Part shown: positions 21,699-29,824 of the stretch, one piece after another | Numbering within the stretch: position 1 is the first letter of the stretch | How the letters are laid out: each line of letters starts with the position of its first letter | IMG/VR virus record: IMGVR_UViG_3300046694_000291 | Coordinates: 1-64,000 of that record | Source of the DNA: a virus | Strand: one strand, 5' to 3' | DNA: 64,000 nucleotides | Notes under the pieces: generated by a model | What the model saw: only the letters and a program-made list of their open reading frames with translations | The model's database searches: none | Told to the model about the DNA's origin: nothing | Position numbers and translations under genes: made by a program

Positions 21699-22547
21699 TC
21701 ATGACCGGGGTCCCTGGGCCTGGAGCTTGTAGCGGTCCGACTTGCGGCCGAGGTTGTAGAGGCGCAGCGCGTACCGGTACGCGGCCTCGGTGCGGTGGAT
21801 GGTGTCCGAGCCGTACAGCGCCAGCACACCGCCCTTGAACGTCTGCGGGGTGTCCAGACCGGCCAGCTTGCGGGCGAAGCCCACCGTGTCCACGGCCGCG
21901 CCGTGACGCTGGTAGAGCAGGCCGATGCCGTCGATGGCCTCGGCGGAGGCGACGTTGCGGCGGTGGCCCCACGCCCGCACCAGCAGATCGAACGCCCGGT
22001 TGAGGGAGTCGGGGCCGTCGGGCAGGCTCATGATCCGGCGGGCCGAGGCGACCGCCGTGAACCGGTGGGTCGGCCGAGCACCCCGGCCGATCTCGAAACC
22101 GTGCTGCTTGACCATGCGGTCCAGGTCCAGCGCCCAGGGCTCCCTGGCGACGATGGCCAGGCGGAACTTGTCGATGGTGCGGACGGCCGCGCGGTCGTTG
22201 TGGCTCAGGAAGGTCTCCGCCTCCTGCTGGCGGGTCAGGCCGTAGTAGACCTGGCAGATGACGGGCAGGGTGGTCTCGTCCGTCCCGGTGAACCGGCGGA
22301 TCGCGGCCAGGCGGGTCTGCCCGTCCAGCGTCACGTACCGGTAGCCGCTGGCGCCGGTCTCGGGGTCGAGGGTCCGGCGGGCCGAGACGGTGAAGATGCC
22401 CAGGGCGGACTCGTCGAAGTTGTCGGCCAGCCTGCGGACACGGTTCTCGTTCAGCATGCGCTGCACGTCCGGGTCCACGTCCAGCTCGTTGGCCGGGATG
22501 GTCCGCACCTCGAACCGGCGTCCGGACACCTCTCCAGGAATGCTCAT
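21699..22547 (-). CDS. ParB/sulfiredoxin-fold protein, 282 aa
   Basis: ParB-N-type order: LDVDPDVQRMLNENRVRRLA, NFDESALGIFTVSARR, GYRYVTLDGQTRLAAIRRF (the G-Q-x-R box is the key motif), LPVICQVYYGLTRQQEAETF. The remainder is helical and may bind DNA or a partner. ParB-like phage proteins act as nucleases, CTPases or regulators; partition is not implied. It is the first gene of the leftward unit from the divergent promoter near 22.6 kb, with a leader containing GACCACAGACCAAAGGATC. Confidence 0.72.
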   Translation of the reverse strand: MSIPGEVSGRRFEVRTIPANELDVDPDVQRMLNENRVRRLADNFDESALGIFTVSARRTLDPETGASGYRYVTLDGQTRLAAIRRFTGTDETTLPVICQVYYGLTRQQEAETFLSHNDRAAVRTIDKFRLAIVAREPWALDLDRMVKQHGFEIGRGARPTHRFTAVASARRIMSLPDGPDSLNRAFDLLVRAWGHRRNVASAEAIDGIGLLYQRHGAAVDTVGFARKLAGLDTPQTFKGGVLALYGSDTIHRTEAAYRYALRLYNLGRKSDRYKLQAQGPRS

Positions 22548-22599
22548 GGTCTGTGATCCTTTGGTCTGTGGTCCCCGTCGGCCGGGGCCGTGGGTAGTA

Positions 22600-22662
22600 C
22601 GTCACAGAGGAGGGTACCTACCTTTAAGTAAATCGAAACATCCCGAGCGAGAGGACCACGGA
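22600..22662. promoter_or_regulatory. Divergent promoter region with operator-like TTTAAGTAAA
   Basis: Between the leftward ParB-like and rightward RuvC-like genes lies TTTAAGTAAATCG (palindrome core 22623-22632). Leftward it is followed by GGTAGGTACCC, close to the TAGGTATAC of the recurrent cassettes. A single operator could control both genes. Exact -35/-10 elements are not assigned. Confidence 0.5.
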
Positions 22663-22671
22663 ATGAAGATC

Positions 22672-23262
22672 ATGGGAGTCGACCCGAGCATCACCCGGAC
22701 CGGCATCGGCCTGCCGGACCAGACGACGTTCACCGTCTCGTCCCCGAAGCAGGTCACCGGCGACGACCGGCTGGAGTACTACGCCGACCACATCGGGCTC
22801 GCGGCCCGGACCTGCGGCGCGGACCTGGTGGTGATGGAGGACGCGCCGACGGCCCTCCAGGGCAACGCGGGCCGGGTGCTGCTGCACCTCCAGGGCGTCC
22901 TCCGGCTGGAGCTGAAGCGCCAGCACATCCCGTACATGATCCTGAGCCCGAGCACGCTCAAGAAGTTCGCCACCGGCAACGGCTCGGCCGACAAGACGGC
23001 GATGGCGATCGCCGCGATCAAGCGCCTTGGCCGCGAGTACGCCACGAACGACGAGTGCGACGCCGACTGGCTGCGGATCGCGGGCCGGTTCGCATACGGC
23101 TACGGGGAGCCGGTGCCGATCTGGTCGACCAGCTACGTCACCCTGCCCCAGGTGAACCTGGAAGCCCTGCGCTGGGCGGGCACCGGCAAGAAGAGGCACG
23201 AGATCGTGTGGCCGGAGATCGGCGGCCACACGCCGTGGCCCTTGGTGACGCTCAGGGCCTGA
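22672..23262 (+). CDS. RuvC-like Holliday junction resolvase, 196 aa
   Basis: MGVDPSITRTGIG (D4) is the first RuvC strand; VVMEDAPTALQGNAG (res. ~53-67, E56) the second acidic motif; NDECDADWLRIAGRFAYGY supplies the C-terminal acidic residues. The fold is RNase H-like; the enzyme would resolve branched DNA before packaging. ATG 22672 is chosen over ATG 22663 because the leader GACCACGGAATGAAGATC fits the start-associated pattern only with the later codon. It is the sole rightward gene within the leftward half. Confidence 0.82.
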   Translation: MGVDPSITRTGIGLPDQTTFTVSSPKQVTGDDRLEYYADHIGLAARTCGADLVVMEDAPTALQGNAGRVLLHLQGVLRLELKRQHIPYMILSPSTLKKFATGNGSADKTAMAIAAIKRLGREYATNDECDADWLRIAGRFAYGYGEPVPIWSTSYVTLPQVNLEALRWAGTGKKRHEIVWPEIGGHTPWPLVTLRA

Positions 23263-23266
23263 ACAG

Positions 23267-23305
23267 CCGAGAGCCCGGCCTCCCCCTAAGGAGCCGGGCT
23301 CTCGG
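23267..23305. terminator. Bidirectional 13-bp terminator between convergent genes
   Basis: CCGAGAGCCCGGC (23267-23279) pairs exactly with GCCGGGCTCTCGG (23293-23305) around a 13-base loop. It lies 4 bases after the RuvC-like stop and 12 bases before the stop of the leftward gene at 23317. Confidence 0.75.
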
Positions 23306-23316
23306 TGCCTGGTGGA

Positions 23317-23760
23317 TCAGGCCTTGGCGAACGGGTCGGCGGGCTCCGCCTTCTTCCCTGCGAGGTAGTCGCGCGCAAGCTGCGCCTGCTCCGCGTTCGG
23401 CTCGGCCAGGACCCACGGGGCCGACTGGCCCGGCTTCTTCTGGGCCTCGTCCTGGATCAGGACCCCGAGGATCATCTTCGGGTGCCCGGTGGCCTCGTCC
23501 ACGCCGTGCTTCTCGTTGAAGAGCGCCTGGCGCTTCATGGCCGAGATGAGAACGCGCTGGAAGACCATCGTGTCCTCGACCTCCTCGACGCCGTCAGGAC
23601 CGTCCAGGACGACGAAGTCGACGCGTACCGCGTCCGTCTCGCCGTGGACCGTCTTCTGGGCCTGGACGTACTCCGTGGGGGTGACCAGCAGGAGCTGGTC
23701 GGCGTACTCGGTGATGCCCGCGCCCCCGGCGGAGCCGGACTTGAACGGGTCGTTGCCCAT
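23317..23760 (-). CDS. Hypothetical protein beside the exonuclease, 147 aa (possible ssDNA-binding)
   Basis: ATG 23760 (MGNDPFKSGSAGGAGITEYA). The core is beta-rich (DQLLLVTPTEYVQAQKTVHG, AVRVDFVVLDG, MVFQRVLISAM, KMILGVLIQDEAQ), like a small OB-fold, with an acidic/Ala-rich tail (PADPFAKA). A beta-barrel plus short tail next to a RecB-like exonuclease and an SF2 helicase suits an ssDNA-binding protein, but that is inference. Confidence 0.5.
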   Translation of the reverse strand: MGNDPFKSGSAGGAGITEYADQLLLVTPTEYVQAQKTVHGETDAVRVDFVVLDGPDGVEEVEDTMVFQRVLISAMKRQALFNEKHGVDEATGHPKMILGVLIQDEAQKKPGQSAPWVLAEPNAEQAQLARDYLAGKKAEPADPFAKA

Positions 23761-23892
23761 GAGCTTCCTCTTTCACTTGATCTTTGCTGGATGGTGAGGT
23801 GGAGGGCTGGACCAGGCGTACATCCGCCTGCCCTCACCGAGGTGGTTTGACCCGCCTGGCCCTCCTGTTGTGCACACCCTCAGCCTACCTGT

Positions 23893-23914
23893 CCCGGGGT
23901 TTGATTAAACCGGG
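23893..23914 (-). terminator. Hairpin with operator-like core after the exonuclease gene
   Basis: CCCGGGGTTTGATTAAACCGGG forms a stem with one mismatch-type bulge and contains TTTGATTAAA, a variant of the TTTA-N2-TAAA palindrome. It follows the exonuclease stop (23927) and precedes the gene at 23760, so it may both end one unit and control the next. Confidence 0.4.
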
Positions 23915-23926
23915 TTCCGGTCCAGG

Positions 23927-25132
23927 TCAGGCACCTTTTTCCACCAGGCTGGCCAGCCTGGACTGCATGATCTGGACCAGCTTGTCGACCTCGGCCTTGG
24001 GGGTGCGGGCCGCGACCGCCTCCTTCCACACGGCCGAGGCCGCCTGCTGGGTGGTGACGATGCGTGCCTTGTCCTCCAGGGTCACCGGCCGGGACGCGAC
24101 CACAGTCGAGACACGGGAGGCGGGCTCCTCCCCGTCATGGTCCCCGCCGACCGGCGCCCGGCGCACGACCTGAGCCGCGCTCTCCTCCACGTCCGCCACG
24201 CTCAGCGGGGTGGCCAGGCCACCGAGCTTGCGGGTGGCGCGGACCTGGCCGCACAGCACCGCCGCCGCCCACCCGGCGTCCAGGTCGATGGCATACAGGG
24301 TGGCGAGGTCGTCCTCGGGCTTGCGGTCGACCGGCAGGTGCGGCACGAGCGCGACGTCCGTACGCACCTTGAGCAGGACGTCCGGGTTGTCGGGCAGGGT
24401 CGGCTTGCCCCAGGTGCCGGTCTCCCAGCTCCACACACCCGAGGTGTTGAGGCCCTGGGCGTAGATGGCGAGCTGGATGCAGATCTCCACCCAGCCGTAG
24501 CTCAGGTCCGCGCCCGTCTTGACGTCGCCGATCACGTACTCACCGGCGTACAGGGTGACGGTCCGCTTGTTGAGCGTGAAGGTGATGTCCCGCGTCACCC
24601 GGTAGCAGCGGTCCGAGGTGCCCGCGATCTCGTACTGGACGACGCCGGTGGTGAACTCGATCAGTCCCGGGACGGGCTCCAGCCCGAAGTCGCGCAGCAG
24701 CAGCTCGTACGCGTCCACGGTCGGCCGCAGCTTGTCCGGGATGACCTTGGCCTTGACCGGCTGGCCGACCAGGGCCTTGTCCCGGTCCTCGGTGAAGGCG
24801 TGGACGGCCGTGCCGAGGTTGGCCGCGACCTTGTTGCCCGCTGCCTTCTTCGCGTCCTCGACGAGGGTGTTGACCTTGTCCTTGTCCTCCTTGACGTCCA
24901 GGGTGGACACGGCGGCCACGATGTCCGGCCGCAGGGCCGCGCCCTTGAGCGTCATCCGCTGCGCCCACTGGGACAGCGCGAACGTGTCCTGGATGGACTT
25001 GGCGTAGGTGGTGGCGCGGGTCCAGTTGACCGCCTTGCCGGTGACGGGGTGCAGGAGCTTGTACCGGCCGTAGCGGTCGTACTTGTCGGACTCGCTGGTG
25101 GCCTGCTTGGCGGTGCTGAAGGCGTCGGCCAC
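23927..25132 (-). CDS. PD-(D/E)XK exonuclease (RecB/Cas4-like), 401 aa
   Basis: Assumed start GTG 25132 (MADAFSTAKQATSESDKYDR), one base after the stop of the nested 90-aa gene with AGAGGA upstream. Motifs in order: WTRATTYAKSIQDTFALSQW, GTAVHAFTEDRDKALVG, an acidic strand with EFTTGVVQYEIAG, then VIGDVKTGADLSYGW (D-x-K, res. ~200) and EICIQLAIYAQGLN. This is the RecB/Cas4-type core found in actinophage recombination modules, degrading DNA ends. Its frame is open far upstream, so a longer form is possible. Confidence 0.8.
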   Translation of the reverse strand: MADAFSTAKQATSESDKYDRYGRYKLLHPVTGKAVNWTRATTYAKSIQDTFALSQWAQRMTLKGAALRPDIVAAVSTLDVKEDKDKVNTLVEDAKKAAGNKVAANLGTAVHAFTEDRDKALVGQPVKAKVIPDKLRPTVDAYELLLRDFGLEPVPGLIEFTTGVVQYEIAGTSDRCYRVTRDITFTLNKRTVTLYAGEYVIGDVKTGADLSYGWVEICIQLAIYAQGLNTSGVWSWETGTWGKPTLPDNPDVLLKVRTDVALVPHLPVDRKPEDDLATLYAIDLDAGWAAAVLCGQVRATRKLGGLATPLSVADVEESAAQVVRRAPVGGDHDGEEPASRVSTVVASRPVTLEDKARIVTTQQAASAVWKEAVAARTPKAEVDKLVQIMQSRLASLVEKGA

Positions 25133-26740
25133 CTCAGTCCTCTTCCGCGCACTCGGAGTGGATGAAGCCGCCCTCGCCGTCGGCCCGGATGAGGTCGCCC
25201 TCTTGGATCCGGCCTCCTTCGGCGCAGTCGTCGGCGTCGCAGTCGGAGTCGTAGGTGGCGTAGAACTCGGGGCCGAGCTGCGGTCCGGTGTCCCCGGAAC
25301 CGAGAGCGAAGGGGTTGGGGACTGCTGCGGGCCGGGGCTGCTCGGCGAGGTGCCGCCGGTAGCGCGGTCCCGCCGGGGGCGCGGCGTTCCGTTCAGATCC
25401 GTGCATGTGATCTCCTCACTCAGGTCGGTCAGCTCACCGGTACGGCCAGCATGGGCCCCGGCACTGACAACCATGACTTGGACGCAGAAGTCGGTGACGG
25501 CCTGCACCCGGTAGACGAGCTGGTTGAGCGGCGGCCGGGCGGTGTGCCGGACGAAGAGCATGCCCTCAGCCAGGTTGCCGAGGCGGTCCTGGTAGCTGAG
25601 CTGAGGACGGCAGAACTGAGCCGTCTCGTCTGGACCGTGAGCACGGCAACCCACTCCGACCGAACAGCCCCAGACGACGTGCTTCACCGAACCGTCCGGC
25701 TCGAACCGGTCGGCCAGTGGGGTCACCTCGTGCCCGCAGTCCCAGCACTCCGGGTTGAGCGCGGCAGTGCGCTGGACGTCCTCGGGCATCTTCTCCAGGA
25801 TGTCCGGCGGGCAGTGCCAGTCGACCGGGCCGGGCTCGGGCTCGTCGGCTCCGCAGATCATGCACACGCTGCCGCTGTGTCCATTGCCGTCGTCCCCGTA
25901 GGTGAAGCCACCGGGGTGGGTGCAGCAGCCCGGGAGACGGCAGTCTCCGGCCTCTCCGGGGTGGATCTCGGGGCCGAGGTCGGTCGTGAGGACGTGCGTG
26001 GGGTCGAACAGGGCCGCGTCGCTCTGGCTCCGCAGTTCGTCCCGGTCGGCGTCCCGCATCTCCATGGCAGCGGCGGCACTGGAGGCGAGACGGTACTCGC
26101 CTTCTGCCTTGGCCAGGTCGGTCAGGTCGGCCCGGTTCAGCATCCGGAGCCGGGACTCGGCCAGGCCGTCCCGGAGGGCCTGGTCATAGTCGGCGTCCTC
26201 CTCGTTCCGGATACGCTCGACCTCGGCGATGGCGATGTCGGCCTCGTGCCGGTGAGGGTCCGGCTGCCGGTCGTGCGGCAGGCCGACGTCCTCCACGCGT
26301 CGGGTGGCCGGGGTGCCGGAGGGCCAGTGCAGTCCACGGGCGTCGGCCTGCTCCGGGGTCAGCAGCGCGCGCATCCAGTCCTCCTCGGACCACTCCGCCG
26401 TGTCGGCCCGGTATCCGTCCGGCCCGACCGCGATCGGGAAGGCGCTGCCGCCTTCGGCACACGGCTCACCGTGCGGGGTGAGGTGGCTGCGGGCGCGGTG
26501 GTTCGAGGTGAGCTGGACCTGGTGACCGCAGCCGGTCGGTCCGCTCGGCACCCGGCACAGGAACCGGACGTCCCCGGCGAGCTGTGCCTTGGCGCCCTCC
26601 GGGGGCTGGCCGACGCCCCGGCACTTCCGACTGTCCGGGGACTCGTGGCACTCCGGGTCGGTAGCCAGGTGGTACCTGACGGTGCCATCGGCGTTGACGT
26701 TGTACTCGTTCTTGCAGCAAGGGCAGTTACCGCGTGCCAT
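23927..26740 (-). CDS. Stop-free frame: zinc-ribbon N-terminal protein continuing into the exonuclease (937 aa if read through)
   Basis: ATG 26740 begins MARGNCPCCKNEYNVNADGT, a zinc ribbon. About 440 residues follow, with several Cys/His groups (GCCTHPGG, VCMICGAD, CWDCGHEVTPLADRF, GCRAHG) and ordered strands near LNQLVYRVQAVTDFCVQVMV, so this part is clearly coding. No stop occurs before 23927: the frame passes through a Pro/Ser/Thr-rich stretch (res. ~448-535, opposite the 90-aa gene) and enters the exonuclease. Either a true fusion with a low-complexity linker, or the upstream gene lost its stop or is frameshifted. Confidence 0.5.
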   Translation of the reverse strand: MARGNCPCCKNEYNVNADGTVRYHLATDPECHESPDSRKCRGVGQPPEGAKAQLAGDVRFLCRVPSGPTGCGHQVQLTSNHRARSHLTPHGEPCAEGGSAFPIAVGPDGYRADTAEWSEEDWMRALLTPEQADARGLHWPSGTPATRRVEDVGLPHDRQPDPHRHEADIAIAEVERIRNEEDADYDQALRDGLAESRLRMLNRADLTDLAKAEGEYRLASSAAAAMEMRDADRDELRSQSDAALFDPTHVLTTDLGPEIHPGEAGDCRLPGCCTHPGGFTYGDDGNGHSGSVCMICGADEPEPGPVDWHCPPDILEKMPEDVQRTAALNPECWDCGHEVTPLADRFEPDGSVKHVVWGCSVGVGCRAHGPDETAQFCRPQLSYQDRLGNLAEGMLFVRHTARPPLNQLVYRVQAVTDFCVQVMVVSAGAHAGRTGELTDLSEEITCTDLNGTPRPRRDRATGGTSPSSPGPQQSPTPSLSVPGTPDRSSAPSSTPPTTPTATPTTAPKEAGSKRATSSGPTARAASSTPSARKRTEVADAFSTAKQATSESDKYDRYGRYKLLHPVTGKAVNWTRATTYAKSIQDTFALSQWAQRMTLKGAALRPDIVAAVSTLDVKEDKDKVNTLVEDAKKAAGNKVAANLGTAVHAFTEDRDKALVGQPVKAKVIPDKLRPTVDAYELLLRDFGLEPVPGLIEFTTGVVQYEIAGTSDRCYRVTRDITFTLNKRTVTLYAGEYVIGDVKTGADLSYGWVEICIQLAIYAQGLNTSGVWSWETGTWGKPTLPDNPDVLLKVRTDVALVPHLPVDRKPEDDLATLYAIDLDAGWAAAVLCGQVRATRKLGGLATPLSVADVEESAAQVVRRAPVGGDHDGEEPASRVSTVVASRPVTLEDKARIVTTQQAASAVWKEAVAARTPKAEVDKLVQIMQSRLASLVEKGA
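25134..25406 (-). CDS. Small Cys/acid-rich protein overlapping a second open frame, 90 aa
   Basis: ATG 25406 has GAGGAG six to eleven bases upstream. The C-terminal half (FYATYDSDCDADDCAEGGRI, then DLIRADGEGGFIHSECAEED) has the pattern of a zinc-dependent Y-D/C-x-C-GG-I...G..IHE-C element that often precedes phage PD-(D/E)XK nucleases. That makes this frame look truly coding. It sits in a different frame from the continuous ORF that spans it, making this a dual-coding stretch. Probably a small nuclease partner. Confidence 0.6.
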   Translation of the reverse strand: MHGSERNAAPPAGPRYRRHLAEQPRPAAVPNPFALGSGDTGPQLGPEFYATYDSDCDADDCAEGGRIQEGDLIRADGEGGFIHSECAEED

Positions 26741-27071
26741 CGTTCTTCGTCCTGTCCTCGAAGGGGTTCTCGGGCTCGGGCACCGGAGCACCGCACCGGC
26801 GGCACGTGTCCCGGGGCTCGTCCCAGATGCTCTTGAAGGTGTGCCCCTCGGTCCAGCACTCCTTCAGCTCCCTGAGCGCCTGCTGGGCCACCTGCCGCCC
26901 GGCCTGGTACGCACGGGCGTCCAGCTCCGGGGTCTCGTAGTCGTCCAGGTCGTGCGCCGCGAGGTCCAGCGCCCCGAGGGCCTGGGCGATCTCCTCGCGC
27001 ACGATGGCCCGGATGCGGACCGCCTCGGCCTCCTGTGCCAGAGCCTGCACGTTGTCGTCGTTCAGCCTCAT
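26727..27071 (-). CDS. Helical protein with C-terminal Cys pair, 114 aa
   Basis: ATG 27071 follows TGGACCAAGGAAGAAGGAAC. Two long helices (MRLNDDNVQALAQEAEAVRI..., ELDARAYQAGRQVAQQALRE) precede CRRCGAPVPEP. It overlaps the zinc-ribbon gene by 14 bases. No family recognised; possibly a helicase partner. Confidence 0.56.
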   Translation of the reverse strand: MRLNDDNVQALAQEAEAVRIRAIVREEIAQALGALDLAAHDLDDYETPELDARAYQAGRQVAQQALRELKECWTEGHTFKSIWDEPRDTCRRCGAPVPEPENPFEDRTKNDGTR

Positions 27072-27113
27072 GTTCCTTCTTCCTTGGTCCAGTTGAGTGA
27101 GGACCTACCCTGG

Positions 27114-28808
27114 TTACTGCTTGACGAACCGGTCGACCCGGCGGCTCGCCAGACCGACGGAGATCAGGTCGCCGACCTCTCCGGCGCGCATACTCTCGGT
27201 GATCTTCTGGTGGAGGTTGGTGGCGTAGCGGATCTGCGCCTCGGAGGCGGGCTTGCGGCGCCAGGAGGCGTTCTTGCCGGTGTTGATGGCGGAGCGCTCG
27301 TCGGCCTCCGACTCACCCCAGGCCATCGCCATGCCGAGGTCAAGGCAGGTGTGCAGCCGCTGCCAGGGCTTCTTGTCCTCGGGCACGTGGACGACGTCCC
27401 ACAGGCCCTCCTGGTCCACGCACGGCCAGAGCAGGAGAAGACCGTTGCCCCCGAGGGGGATGAACTGCACGCCCTTGTCGGTGCGGAGCCACTGGTACGC
27501 GGCCGAGGCACCGAACAGGTCGAGGTCCTTGTGCTTCAGCTCGAACCGGACCGACCCGGCGGGCGCCTTGGCCTCCTTGCGCTCCTCCTCCCGCTCGTAC
27601 GCCTCGGCCAGCGACTCGCCGTCCCTGACGCTGGGCACCTCGTCGGGGTCCAGGTCGACCAGGGTGGAGATCCGGCCGCCGCCGTCGGACATGATGAGCA
27701 CCAGCGCGTCGGACTTGCCGGTCACCCGGCTCGGCCGCAGCACCCGCCCGACCATCTGGACGAACAGGGCCTGGTTCGAGGTCGGCCGGGCGATGACCGC
27801 GCAGTCCGCGAACGGGAAGTCGGCCCCCTCGGTCAGCACCATGCAGTTGACAATCACCCGGACCCGGCCGGTGCGGAACTGCTCGTAGGTGTGCAGCCGC
27901 TCCTCCCTCGGGGTGTGCCCAGCCACGACCTCTGTAGGGACTCCCGAGTGCACCAGGTGGTCGGCCGTCTCGTGCGCCATCGCCACCGTCGGCACGAACA
28001 CCAGCACCGAGCGCCGGTCGCGCGCCTGCGTCTGGAGCACCTGCCGGATGATCTCCGGCGCCCCTGCCGCCTGCATGGCCTCGCCGAGGGACTTGGCCTG
28101 GTAGTCCCCGCCGGAGCGCTTGACCGACTTCAGGTCCAGGTCGGCCATCTCGATCTGCCGGGCCCGGACGTCGACCAGGTACCCGTCGGCGATCATCTTG
28201 AGGATCGAGCGGGTGAAGACGACGTCCTCCCACACACCGCCAAGACCGCGTCCGTCGCCCCGGGCGAGCGTGGCCGTGAAGCCGACCGCGTGCCGGTTGG
28301 GCGCGCCGCTGTAGCAGCCCAGCGCCGCCATGATGTTCCGGTAGCTGACCGCCACGGCGTGATGGCACTCGTCGACGATCGTGAGCCCGATGGCCCCGGC
28401 GTACGACTGCGCGTCCAGCAGCTCCTGAGCGCGCTTCTCCCGCGCCAGGGTCTGCACCGAGCACACCATCACGTCGGCGAACAGGTCGTTGTCGGCCGCC
28501 TTGACCTTGCCGAGGGACAGGTGCGGGGCGATGACGCGGAGCTTGGCGAGGGTCTGGTCGGCCAGTTCGTCCCGGTGCACCAGGATGACCACCCGGCCGC
28601 CCTTGATCCGGCGGCCGTCGACCACGGACCGGGTCCACTCCATGTACTGACTCGCCAGGTGGCTGAAGACGACCGTCTTGCCCGAGCCGGTGGGCAGCAC
28701 GACCGCCGGGCGCTGCATGCCCTCGGTCCAGGAGGAGAACACGGCCGTGATCGCCTGCTCCTGGTAGGGCCGCAGCCGGAGCATGTCCTTGGGTGCGGTG
28801 GTGGTCAC
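27114..28808 (-). CDS. DEAD/DEAH-box superfamily 2 DNA helicase, 564 aa
   Basis: Q-like LRPYQEQAI (res. ~12-20), Walker A PTGSGKT (39-45), motif Ia VHRDELADQ, DECH box (146-149), motif III FTATLARGDG, motif IV/V VLVFVPTVAMAHE and NCMVLTEGADFP, motif VI QMVGRVLRPSR. This is the RecG/UvrB-like SF2 layout common in phages, for unwinding DNA in replication or recombination. A C-terminal ~150-residue extension is of unknown role. GTG 28808 with AGGAGACGAGCA upstream. Confidence 0.85.
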   Translation of the reverse strand: MTTTAPKDMLRLRPYQEQAITAVFSSWTEGMQRPAVVLPTGSGKTVVFSHLASQYMEWTRSVVDGRRIKGGRVVILVHRDELADQTLAKLRVIAPHLSLGKVKAADNDLFADVMVCSVQTLAREKRAQELLDAQSYAGAIGLTIVDECHHAVAVSYRNIMAALGCYSGAPNRHAVGFTATLARGDGRGLGGVWEDVVFTRSILKMIADGYLVDVRARQIEMADLDLKSVKRSGGDYQAKSLGEAMQAAGAPEIIRQVLQTQARDRRSVLVFVPTVAMAHETADHLVHSGVPTEVVAGHTPREERLHTYEQFRTGRVRVIVNCMVLTEGADFPFADCAVIARPTSNQALFVQMVGRVLRPSRVTGKSDALVLIMSDGGGRISTLVDLDPDEVPSVRDGESLAEAYEREEERKEAKAPAGSVRFELKHKDLDLFGASAAYQWLRTDKGVQFIPLGGNGLLLLWPCVDQEGLWDVVHVPEDKKPWQRLHTCLDLGMAMAWGESEADERSAINTGKNASWRRKPASEAQIRYATNLHQKITESMRAGEVGDLISVGLASRRVDRFVKQ

Positions 28809-29242
28809 TGCTCGTCTCCTGACTCGGGAGCACGCCGGTGGTTGCCTGCCTTCAAAGCAGCTAGCCGGTTCGCTGTCCGCTCACCCACGCCGTCCCGGGC
28901 GTAGTGCCCGGACTCGAACCAGCCGCAGGAGCAGCGCACGAACCAGTCCCCGCCCGGCTGGTCCGGGTCGGGGTCCGTGCCGTGCTCGGTGATGTGCCGG
29001 GGGTTCTGCTGCTCCTCGGTGAAGGGGTGGAGGTCGATCGTACGGGCCGAGTCGGCCGGGACGGACAGGTGCGGCAGGCGTCCCGAGGGGTGCCGGTCCA
29101 TGGCCTGCTGGAGGGGGTCGGGCCGGACAGGAAGATCTGCCGGGGCCCGGAACGCCTCCAGGAGCAGGGCACGGCACTTGGGGCAGTCGGTCTCCAGGCC
29201 GAGACGGTCCTCACCGTCCAGGCAGGTGTGCCGGAAGATCAT
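28805..29242 (-). CDS. Hypothetical protein with two Cys clusters, 145 aa
   Basis: ATG 29242 is preferred to ATG 29248 because GAGGAGGA is then at a proper distance and ATGA overlaps the upstream stop. It has TDCPKCRALLLEAFRAP early and RCSCGWFESGHYARDGVGER late, the second resembling a small zinc domain. No family recognised. Its stop overlaps the helicase start (GTGA). Confidence 0.57.
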   Translation of the reverse strand: MIFRHTCLDGEDRLGLETDCPKCRALLLEAFRAPADLPVRPDPLQQAMDRHPSGRLPHLSVPADSARTIDLHPFTEEQQNPRHITEHGTDPDPDQPGGDWFVRCSCGWFESGHYARDGVGERTANRLAALKAGNHRRAPESGDEQ

Positions 29243-29628
29243 GTCCATTCCTCCTCGGGCAGCTCATCGACGAAGGTGACCCCGAGCGCCTGGGCAACAG
29301 CGTCCCTCATGTACCACCAGGGCTGCTCCGCGTTGCCGTCCCGGTCCTTCTCCAGCTCCAGCCGGTTCAGGTCCCGCAGCAGCTCCACCACAGGCGGCTC
29401 GGGCACCCGGCCCCAGCCGAGCCAGTTCTTGAGGTAGACGGCGAAGTACGACACGGTCCCGATCAGGAAGCCGAACTGGAGCGTGCCGATGGCGTAGAAG
29501 GCCCACAGCGCCTGAGTGGTCATGGACAGGACCCACCCCCAGCGCTTCTTGAGGCCGACCACGTACATGCCGAGCAGGCCGAACGGCGCCAGGCACCAGC
29601 TTCCGTAATGGATCAGCCAGTCAGCCAT
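29239..29628 (-). CDS. PnuC-like membrane protein fragment, 129 aa
   Basis: Three hydrophobic helices (~10-26, 33-48, 50-68) carry the pattern KKRWGWVLSMTTQALWAFYA and LQFGFLIGTVSYFAVYLKNW. These recall the W-x(n)-G-W-x-L-x-x-x-x-Q and Q-x-GF parts of PnuC nicotinamide-riboside transporters. At 129 aa it is only about half the usual length, so transport alone is doubtful. A soluble helical tail follows. Could be a half-transporter or an unrelated membrane protein. Confidence 0.5.
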   Translation of the reverse strand: MADWLIHYGSWCLAPFGLLGMYVVGLKKRWGWVLSMTTQALWAFYAIGTLQFGFLIGTVSYFAVYLKNWLGWGRVPEPPVVELLRDLNRLELEKDRDGNAEQPWWYMRDAVAQALGVTFVDELPEEEWT

Positions 29629-29824
29629 GGTCCATGTCCTCCGTACGCACGACGACGTCGGACCCCGGTTCCTCGGCCAGCCTCTGGAGGATCTCGGCGA
29701 CCGCCTCGTAGCCCCGGTACTCGATCGCCCGGCGGAGCCGGAGCGCGGCCCGGTACAGGCGCCAGGCCTGCCACAGGGACAGCCCGCCGGAGGGGAAGAC
29801 GTGGATGCGGATGCGCTGTTTCAC
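29621..29824 (-). CDS. Small basic helical protein, 67 aa
   Basis: GTG 29824 (GTGA overlap with the upstream gene). Basic and helical (LYRAALRLRRAIEYRGYEAV, ILQRLAEE); overlaps the PnuC-like gene by 8 bases. No family recognised. Confidence 0.53.
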   Translation of the reverse strand: MKQRIRIHVFPSGGLSLWQAWRLYRAALRLRRAIEYRGYEAVAEILQRLAEEPGSDVVVRTEDMDHG

